Shown here: positions 5,690 to 12,365 of the stretch, piece by piece
Layout of the letters: each line of letters opens with the position of its first letter
How positions within the stretch are numbered: the stretch's first letter is position 1
Source: Anaerolineae bacterium
GTDB taxonomy: Bacteria > Chloroflexota > Anaerolineae > Anaerolineales > Villigracilaceae
Assembly (NCBI GenBank): GCA_017303735.1
Contig: JAFLCF010000135.1
Location: 1-12,365, forward strand
DNA length: 12,365 nt
Reading direction: 5' to 3'
Program-made: the position numbers and the translations under genes
The notes under the pieces: model-generated
Databases searched by the model: none
Told to the model about the DNA's origin: nothing
What the model saw: the letters and a program-made list of their open reading frames with translations, nothing else

Positions 5690-7702
5690 CTATTTCAAAT
5701 ACTTATCCATCCACCTCAAAATATGATTCAACCGCGCAATGCGCCGATCGGTTCTCCCGACGCGTGAAAGTCCATGCGGTTCTTCAGGGAAGCGCACGAA
5801 CTCCGTCTCCACGCCAGCGCGTTTGAGCGCGACGAAGGCTTGCTCGCCCTGCTCGATGGGACAGCGATGGTCATGCTCGTTGTGGATGATGAGCGTGGGC
5901 GTTTTGGCTTCGCCCAAATATTTCACCGGCGACATGTTCCAGAGTTTATCCATGCTCTCTTGCGGCGAGCCAGATTTTGCCCAGAACTGGAAGATCCAAT
6001 TGAAGTCACTCGAGCCCCACATGCTGACCCAGTTGGTCACACTGCGCTGCGCCACCGCAGACTTGAAGCGGTTGGTATGACCCACGATCCACAGGGTCAT
6101 GAATCCGCCGTATGAGCCACCGGTCACGCCCATGCGTTTGCTGTCGATGTACGGCTTCCTTGCCATGAGGTCGGCAAATTTCATCAGGTCTTCGTAGTCC
6201 GGTCCGCCGAAATCACCCCAGATCGCCTTCGAGTGTTTTTCGCCGTAGCCCCGTCCGCCGCGCGGATTGGTGAAGTACACCACGTATCCGTTCGAGGCGA
6301 AGTAATTGAACTCATGCATGAAGAACTTGCCATACTGCGTCCACGGTCCGCCGTGAATTTCAAAGATCGACGGATAGGTTTTGTTCGGGTCAAAATTAGG
6401 CGGGAACATGATCCAGCCTTGCAGGTCGGTGCCGTCCGCGCCTTTGTACCAAACCTCTTCCACCTTCGGCAATTTCACCGCAGCAAAATAATCACGGTTG
6501 ATGTGCGTCAGATAGCGCACCGTGTTACTGCCCAGCTCACGCAAATGGACTTGCGGCGTGTCGTACATACTTCCATAAAAATACGCCACATGCTTTTGGG
6601 ATTTGTCGAACGAGACGGTTCCCAGCGCGCCGCCTTCGCCGATCACTTCCGTCATATTCTTACCAGCGATGTCGATCCGCCTCAAAACCGTGGACCCGTG
6701 AACTGCCGCTTGGAAATAGATGCTTTTTCCATCGTTTGACCACACCGGCGGGACGGTCTCTGCCGCGCCAAAATCAGTGATGACATCGGCGGAGGTATGC
6801 AAGTCATATTTCTTGGTGAGATTTCGTGCCGCTTCAGAACCGTCTACAGGGACGATCCACAAACTGTTGTTTTGGTAATCCAGATGTTCGCCTTCCGTTC
6901 CGAGATAGGCAAGCCACTTGCCATCCGGCGAGAAAGAAAGCATGGACTTCGAGCCCAACGGCGTGTTTTCAAGTTTGCGCGGTTTGCCTCCATCCGCGGG
7001 CATGAGGAAGATGTCATCATGCTCAGGAAAAGCATCAGGCTCCTCCGAACGATTGGATACGAATGCAATCGTCCTGCCATCGGGTGAGAAAGTGGGTGAG
7101 GTCTCATCGTGAACTGCGCTGTCGGTTAATTGCTTGCCTTTGCCTGTGCGTGCATCTACGAGCCAGATGTGTGTCCGCTCGTGGGGCAGGTAACCGTAAC
7201 CGTCCATCTTATAAAAGAGCCGCGTGTAATGTCTCACCACCACGCCGAGCTTTTTCTTCTGCTCATCCTTCTCACGTTCCAAAGCTTCCGCATCCATCTT
7301 GCGGATAGAACATAATAATTTGCGCCCATCGGGCGACCAACCTACAATATCGATCTCGCCGTCAATGGAAGTCAAATTGCGGGCTTCACCACCATCAAAG
7401 GGAATGAGATGAATTTGCGAAGGTTTGCCGTTGCCATTGCGGCTGGAAAGAAATGCAATCGTACTTCCATCCGGAGACCAGCGCGGCGACGAATCGGATT
7501 GGTCGCCATAGGTGAATTGACGCGGCTCACCGCCTCCGCTTGGAACGATCCACAAGTTGCCATATTTTTTCTCGGTCTTGCGGTCTACTCGCTGCAAACG
7601 ATAGATGACGTGCCCGCCATCCGGCGAAATCCGCACATCAGAAAGTTGTTGTAGGGCATACAAATCTTCGGCAGTGACGAAACGCTTTTTTACGGTTGGC
7701 AT
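5690..7702 (-). CDS. S9-family prolyl oligopeptidase-like serine peptidase
   Basis: 670-residue cytoplasmic peptidase of the acylaminoacyl-peptidase/dipeptidyl-peptidase type. These enzymes remove or cleave short peptides and exclude large proteins with a beta-propeller. The N-terminal two-thirds carry PD40/WD40-like blades, each with a SPDG-type motif: RISPDGGHVIY, RWSPDGSTIAFLSSR, GWSPDGRKLL, TFSPDGRTIAFVSNR, SFSPDGKWLAYLG and VWSNDGKSIYF. The C-terminal alpha/beta-hydrolase domain begins near residue 420. It holds the oxyanion region EIHGGPW, the nucleophile GGSYGG (Ser530), Asp611 in NEHDHRCP, and His643 in EEPHGLSR, so the triad is intact. No signal peptide is visible. The start at 7702 has AAAGGAG about 6 nt upstream. 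A strong terminator follows the stop, so the gene is probably monocistronic. A decayed copy of its 3' end lies at 2000-2086. Confidence 0.95.
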   Translation of the reverse strand: MPTVKKRFVTAEDLYALQQLSDVRISPDGGHVIYRLQRVDRKTEKKYGNLWIVPSGGGEPRQFTYGDQSDSSPRWSPDGSTIAFLSSRNGNGKPSQIHLIPFDGGEARNLTSIDGEIDIVGWSPDGRKLLCSIRKMDAEALEREKDEQKKKLGVVVRHYTRLFYKMDGYGYLPHERTHIWLVDARTGKGKQLTDSAVHDETSPTFSPDGRTIAFVSNRSEEPDAFPEHDDIFLMPADGGKPRKLENTPLGSKSMLSFSPDGKWLAYLGTEGEHLDYQNNSLWIVPVDGSEAARNLTKKYDLHTSADVITDFGAAETVPPVWSNDGKSIYFQAAVHGSTVLRRIDIAGKNMTEVIGEGGALGTVSFDKSQKHVAYFYGSMYDTPQVHLRELGSNTVRYLTHINRDYFAAVKLPKVEEVWYKGADGTDLQGWIMFPPNFDPNKTYPSIFEIHGGPWTQYGKFFMHEFNYFASNGYVVYFTNPRGGRGYGEKHSKAIWGDFGGPDYEDLMKFADLMARKPYIDSKRMGVTGGSYGGFMTLWIVGHTNRFKSAVAQRSVTNWVSMWGSSDFNWIFQFWAKSGSPQESMDKLWNMSPVKYLGEAKTPTLIIHNEHDHRCPIEQGEQAFVALKRAGVETEFVRFPEEPHGLSRVGRTDRRIARLNHILRWMDKYLK

Positions 7703-7806
7703 GAAAAACTCCTTTTCGGCATGTTGTTTCTGGAAGTGCAGTTGAATTGTATATCAATCTTTACCATTATGCTTACATAGTTTGCAACTCCACGAGTAGA
7801 TGGAGA

Positions 7807-8823
7807 TCACTTTACTATTGAAAGCTCCACTACAACTGGAAGATGGTCTGAACCACCAGCGTTTGTCAGCGTGCGGGCGCTGATCGCAGAAAAGTGCTGA
7901 CTATGGAAGACATGGTCAATTCGCCAGAGCGGACCTGTGTGAAATGGCATCTCCATAAATTTATAGGGTGAGGCTGGGTAGCTAAAGCCAAATCCCCAAC
8001 CTGTTTCCCAGTAAGCATCTTGTAGGTACTGATTGAATTTCCGATAAATTTCTGACTGGTCGGTTGCATTCATGTCACCTGCTACGATCAAAGGACCCTC
8101 TACTTGGGGAATGTCTTCTGCCAGGGCATACATTTGCGCATCAAACTCTTCAGGAGGAATCAGAAAGGGCGGCATGGGATGTACATTCCAGACTTCGATT
8201 GTGCCTGTGGGTAGCTCAATTTGCATTTTCTGAGTTCGACCCTTTTCAAGCTCAGCGTTGATAAGCTTGATCGGATATCGGCTCAGGGTTGCCTGTCTAA
8301 AATCTTTTGATGCCACCTCCATATACATTTCCGGATAAAGTTTATCAAGACCATGAAAAGACGGCGAAAATAACCTGTTCGAATATTCCTGAATTAGTAG
8401 GATGTCTGGCTTCTCCTGACGGATCACCTCAGCAATGCCCCTAACATCTTTGATGCTATGCATGTTGTAGCTCATGATTTTCAGTGTGAAGCTGTCAGGG
8501 GGTGGGGGTGTTTGAAATCTGGGTAAAAACAGAGGCGCGAAAGTAAAAGCAATGGTCAGAATTGGAATTGCATTTACAAACGCAAGCTGTTTACGGCGAC
8601 CTACTATTGAAATGACGAATAGTGGCACGAAAAAAATCAAAAACCAGGGGACTATATACGAAGTCATTCTCACTGCGTCTAAAGAGTCCCCATATATCCA
8701 TCGTAATGGATATAAGAGTAAAAAGCATAAACTGGGAAGATATAAGATTCCCCATAAAATAGTATGTCTGGCGGACGTTAATTTTTTGAAAAGAGATTTT
8801 GATTGAGCTTTGGTCATGAACAT
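7807..8823 (-). CDS. Membrane-anchored endonuclease/exonuclease/phosphatase (EEP) family protein
   Basis: 338 residues. Three hydrophobic segments (about 20-44, 52-75 and 80-101) form a membrane anchor. A proline-rich linker (TPPPPD) leads to an EEP catalytic domain (about 113-338). The conserved metal and active-site positions are all visible: MSYNMH (Asn120), IQEY (Glu146), VWNVHP (Asn213, His215), AGDMNAT (Asp250, Asn252), WRIDHVF (Asp303) and GGSDHLPV (Asp326, His327). The family cleaves phosphodiester or phosphate-ester bonds in nucleic acids, inositol phosphates or lipids; the substrate cannot be read from sequence. By topology the domain probably lies outside the membrane. An in-frame ATG at 8817 (MTKAQ) fits the weak GGA site better than the one at 8823. 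It is flanked by the gatB terminator and has its own likely promoter. Confidence 0.9.
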   Translation of the reverse strand: MFMTKAQSKSLFKKLTSARHTILWGILYLPSLCFLLLYPLRWIYGDSLDAVRMTSYIVPWFLIFFVPLFVISIVGRRKQLAFVNAIPILTIAFTFAPLFLPRFQTPPPPDSFTLKIMSYNMHSIKDVRGIAEVIRQEKPDILLIQEYSNRLFSPSFHGLDKLYPEMYMEVASKDFRQATLSRYPIKLINAELEKGRTQKMQIELPTGTIEVWNVHPMPPFLIPPEEFDAQMYALAEDIPQVEGPLIVAGDMNATDQSEIYRKFNQYLQDAYWETGWGFGFSYPASPYKFMEMPFHTGPLWRIDHVFHSQHFSAISARTLTNAGGSDHLPVVVELSIVK

Positions 8824-8845
8824 TTATCCGAATACCCTGATTTAT

Positions 8846-8874
8846 TTTTTAGCCAGTTCTTTTTCAACTGACAA
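8846..8874 (-). promoter_or_regulatory. Likely promoter of the EEP-family gene
   Basis: On the minus strand, TTGTCA (5 of 6 to the -35 consensus) at 8874-8869 is followed after exactly 17 bp by TAAAAA (4 of 6 to the -10) at 8851-8846. It is the only candidate of this quality between the gatB terminator and the EEP start, and predicts a 5' leader of about 15-20 nt. Confidence 0.5.
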
Positions 8875-8906
8875 AGTAATTGTACTTGTATATTATCTGA
8901 TAAAAA

Positions 8907-8939
8907 AAGCGACAGTCACATTTAGGGTGACTGTCACTT
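8907..8939 (-). terminator. Rho-independent terminator of gatB (same repeat family)
   Basis: Arms AAGCGACAGTCAC and GTGACTGTCACTT pair over 13 bp with one mismatch and a 7-base loop. The minus strand continues GCTTTTTTTATC, a clear T-run. It starts 33 bp after the gatB stop. The arm sequence is nearly that of the hairpin at 5645-5679, although the two lie after unrelated genes. Confidence 0.8.
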
Positions 8940-8972
8940 GACTTTCCTGTGCTCAGTATGAAAAAATAATCT

Positions 8973-10421
<1,449 letters not shown>

Positions 10422-10526
10422 AGTTGGGTAGTCTCGTAGTTCTTTGGTTGAATGTTGAACGTCAAAAGTCTAAGGTCGAAAGTCTGTTTGCTATAATGCC
10501 TATACTTGTGAAAAGGAGCCTTACTT
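10422..10526. promoter_or_regulatory. Divergent intergenic region between gatB and the DinB-family gene
   Basis: 105 bp that must hold both promoters. On the plus strand TATAAT (10492-10497) is a perfect -10 for the DinB gene, with no good -35. AAAAGGAG (10511-10518) is its ribosome-binding site, 8 nt before the ATG. On the minus strand TTGACG is a possible -35 for gatB, but the hexamer 17 bp on (GAACTA) is poor. The middle is made of short related words (GTTGAATGTTGAACGTC, AAAGTC, GGTCGAAAGTC), a low-complexity direct-repeat pattern. Confidence 0.5.
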
Positions 10527-11017
10527 ATGAATGCTGAAGCCTTTCGTCATTTTTATAACTATCACTTTGCCGAGAACCGTAAGATTTTGGAGCATGTCGC
10601 TGCGTTGACCTTCGAGCAGTTCACCCAAAAAGCGGATTACTCTCGCGGATCGATTCGGGAGCAACTCGTCCATCTCTTCGATGCGGAAGAAATGTGGTTC
10701 AGCGAATTGCGCGACGCTCAACCTGCTGATCCGCTTCCAGACACCGTTGAAATTGATGATCGAGACGCTATTCATGCATTCCTGGATACGGTCGAAAAAA
10801 ATCAAGAGCCTACCTTGCCGAATTAACAGACGATATGTTATTCACCAAGCCGATCAAAGAGCCAGAAGATGATCAAGTCCTCTTTGTCTGGCAGGTGCTT
10901 CTGCATGTTGCTAATCACGCCACTGATCATCGCGCTCAACTTTTGCGTGCCTTGCACGATCTGGGCGTGGACACGAAATCTCAGGATTACATTTTTTACG
11001 TGTACGACAATCCATGA
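10527..11017 (+). pseudogene. DinB-family protein, interrupted by a frameshift
   Basis: The only plus-strand gene in the window. The first frame (10527-10826) gives 99 residues: a DinB-like four-helix-bundle N-terminus with REQLVHLFDAEEMW, where His49 is the expected first metal ligand. After the A7 run at 10795-10801 the family text continues in another frame (AYLAELTDDM, then FVWQVLLHVANHATDHRAQLL), which carries the other two His ligands (NHATDHR), and ends at 11017. One added A restores a 163-residue protein of normal DinB length. The family is a metal-binding enzyme fold often used as thiol-dependent transferases; the specific role is unknown. It could be a true pseudogene, a sequencing error in the homopolymer, or slippage. 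A good ribosome-binding site and -10 precede it. It converges on gatA and diverges from gatB. Confidence 0.85.
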
Positions 11018-11028
11018 CCATGGACGGT

Positions 11029-11081
11029 TGACGATGGACGATGGAGAACATCTACGGTCAATGGTCCATCGTCTATCGTCA
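11029..11081. repeat. Inverted repeat between the convergent DinB and gatA ends
   Basis: Arms TGACGATGGACGATGG (11029-11044) and CCATCGTCTATCGTCA (11066-11081) pair at 15 of 16 positions around a 21-base loop. The left arm and preceding bases are built of a 7-bp unit (GACGGTT, GACGATG, GACGATG). The right arm includes the gatA stop codon. There is no T-run on either strand, so this is a stem-loop and not a classical terminator, though it could end transcripts from both sides. Confidence 0.65.
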
Positions 11082-12365
11082 CAGCGGTGGTTGTTGCTTA
11101 TGCCAATCGGTCACTTGCTGATAGGCGTGAGCGACTTGGAAGAGGGTGGCTTCGTCCAAGTGTTTGCCGATGAGTTGCATACCGACGGGCATGTTGTTGG
11201 AGAAGCCAGCGGGGAGTGCAAGGGCAGGGACGCCAGCGGGATTGGTGGAGACAACGTAAATATCTGAGAGGTACATTTCGAGCGGGTCGCTGGTTTTCTC
11301 GCCGAGTTTGAAGGCGGTGGTGGGACAGGTCGGGGCAAGGAGAATGTCTACGTTGGAAAAAGCAGTTTCAAAGTCCCGACGAAGAAGCGTGCGCACTTTT
11401 TGCGCCTTCAAGTAATACGCGTCATAGTATCCCGCTGAGAGAGCGTATGCGCCAAGCATAATCCTGCGCTTGACTTCATCACCGAAACCTTCGTGACGAG
11501 TCTTGAGATAGATGTCGATGACATCCCTCGCGCCGTCTGAAACCGAGAGACCGAAACGCGTGCCATCCATGCGGGCGAGATTGGCGCTGGCTTCGGCGAA
11601 GAGCAGCAGATAATAAACGGGCAAGCCGTATTTGGTGTGGGGCAGCGAGACTTCGTGAATTTCCATGCCGAGTTTTTCGTAGGTGCGAATCGCCTCTTGC
11701 ATGGCGGACTCAACGCCCGCTTCCATGCCTGCTACGAAATATTCTTTCGGGATGCCGAGCTTCATTCCCTTAACGGGCTTGTTGATGTTGGCGGTGTAGT
11801 TTGGAACGGGGGAGTTGTAGGTGGTGCTGTCGTGCGGGTCGTGACCGGCGATGTGTTCGAGGACGGTCGCGCAGTCGTAGGCGTCGCGGGTCATGGGACC
11901 GATGCAATCAAAAGAGGATGCGAGCGCGATGAGACCGTAACGCGAGACACGTCCGTAGGTTGGCTTGATGCCTGTCACGTTGGTGAAGCCCGCGGGCATA
12001 CGAACCGATCCGCCTGTATCTTCGCCGATGGAAAACGTGCAAAGACTGGCAGACATGCTCGCCGCCGCGCCGCCGCTCGAGCCACCTGGGACACGATCTA
12101 AATCCCACGGGTTGTGAGTAGGGAAGAGCGCGGAATTTTCACACGAAGACCCCATGCCGAACTCGTCCATGTTGGTCTTGCCGACAAGGACAGCGCCTGA
12201 ATCTGCAAGTTTGTTGGTGACCGTGGCATTGTATTGCGGCACGTAGTTTTCGAGAATCTTCGAGGAGCAAGTGGTACGGACATCACGCGTGGAGATGCAA
12301 TCCTTCATTGAGAAGGGAATGCCCGTCAGCGGGGTGACGTTCTCGCCTTTGGCAATGCGCTCGTC
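11079..12365 (-). CDS. gatA: Aspartyl/glutamyl-tRNA(Asn/Gln) amidotransferase subunit A, N-terminus missing
   Basis: 428 codons are visible; the reading frame is open to the window's right edge, so the true start lies outside. GatA is the glutaminase subunit of GatCAB: it releases ammonia from glutamine and passes it to GatB. The amidase Ser-cisSer-Lys triad is intact. Counting from the first visible residue, Lys21 lies in GIPFSMKD, Ser96 in PGGSSGGAAAS, and Ser120 in DTGGSVRMPAG. Their spacing of 75 and 24 residues equals that of Lys79, Ser154 and Ser178 in the Staphylococcus aureus enzyme, so about 58 residues are missing. KPTYGRVSRYGLIALASSFDCIGP follows as expected, and the C-terminus (AGVPALALPAGF, then MPVGMQLIG) is complete. 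Its stop lies inside an inverted repeat. It is separated from gatB by the opposite-strand DinB gene. Confidence 0.97.
   Translation of the reverse strand, partial: DERIAKGENVTPLTGIPFSMKDCISTRDVRTTCSSKILENYVPQYNATVTNKLADSGAVLVGKTNMDEFGMGSSCENSALFPTHNPWDLDRVPGGSSGGAAASMSASLCTFSIGEDTGGSVRMPAGFTNVTGIKPTYGRVSRYGLIALASSFDCIGPMTRDAYDCATVLEHIAGHDPHDSTTYNSPVPNYTANINKPVKGMKLGIPKEYFVAGMEAGVESAMQEAIRTYEKLGMEIHEVSLPHTKYGLPVYYLLLFAEASANLARMDGTRFGLSVSDGARDVIDIYLKTRHEGFGDEVKRRIMLGAYALSAGYYDAYYLKAQKVRTLLRRDFETAFSNVDILLAPTCPTTAFKLGEKTSDPLEMYLSDIYVVSTNPAGVPALALPAGFSNNMPVGMQLIGKHLDEATLFQVAHAYQQVTDWHKQQPPL

Noticed and set aside
6233..6739. 168-residue open frame on the plus strand, and other plus-strand frames between 5739 and 7654
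   Set aside because: All are antisense to the S9 peptidase, with Arg/His-rich shadow composition and no motifs.
7788..7805. CTCCA/TGGAG stem-loop just 3' of the EEP-family gene
   Set aside because: It has only a 5-bp stem with an 8-base loop and no T-run; too weak to call a terminator.

Overview
The window is 12.4 kb of ordinary bacterial chromosome, almost all coded on the minus strand. Standard-code genes, bacterial GatA/GatB and AsnRS, and several families of short inverted repeats between genes suggest an environmental bacterium. The repeat style and protein flavour remind me of Anaerolineae (Chloroflexota), but this assignment is tentative and rests on recognition only. Most genes have moderate G+C. 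The exception is a clearly A+T-rich orphan gene at 1142-1849.

Layout from left to right (all minus strand unless stated): asnS, cut by the window's left end (1-1123); an A+T-rich orphan membrane protein (1142-1849); a relic zone (1877-2086) holding degenerate copies of the 3' ends of two genes that are intact elsewhere in the window; a DUF433/DUF5615 toxin-antitoxin-like pair (2091-2692); a WYL-type regulator (2779-3729); a three-gene group of DUF1579-like, NIPSNAP-like and DUF1579-like proteins (3764-5547), with an 83-bp palindromic repeat inside it; an S9-family oligopeptidase (5690-7702); a membrane-anchored endonuclease/exonuclease/phosphatase-family protein (7807-8823); gatB (8973-10421); a plus-strand DinB-family gene broken by a frameshift in an A7 run (10527-11017); and gatA, cut by the right end (11079-12365).

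How the genes relate: asnS, gatA and gatB belong to aminoacyl-tRNA supply. AsnRS charges tRNA-Asn directly, so the GatCAB enzyme is probably needed mainly for Gln-tRNA-Gln. No gatC is visible. gatA and gatB are separated by the opposite-strand DinB gene, so they cannot form one simple operon here. The upstream DUF1579-like and NIPSNAP-like genes share an ATGA stop/start overlap and are almost certainly translated together. The WYL regulator lies 34 bp beyond the second DUF1579-like gene and could control this locus.

The most notable non-coding structure is a hairpin family with GTGACAGTCAC-type arms. Two intact copies lie directly 3' of the S9 peptidase and gatB genes and look like rho-independent terminators. 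A third, decayed copy sits in the relic zone between an S9-peptidase tail and a GatB-like tail. I do not see a convincing new multi-gene defence or metabolic system. The relic zone, the terminator-linked repeat and the DUF1579/NIPSNAP locus are the items most worth a second look.
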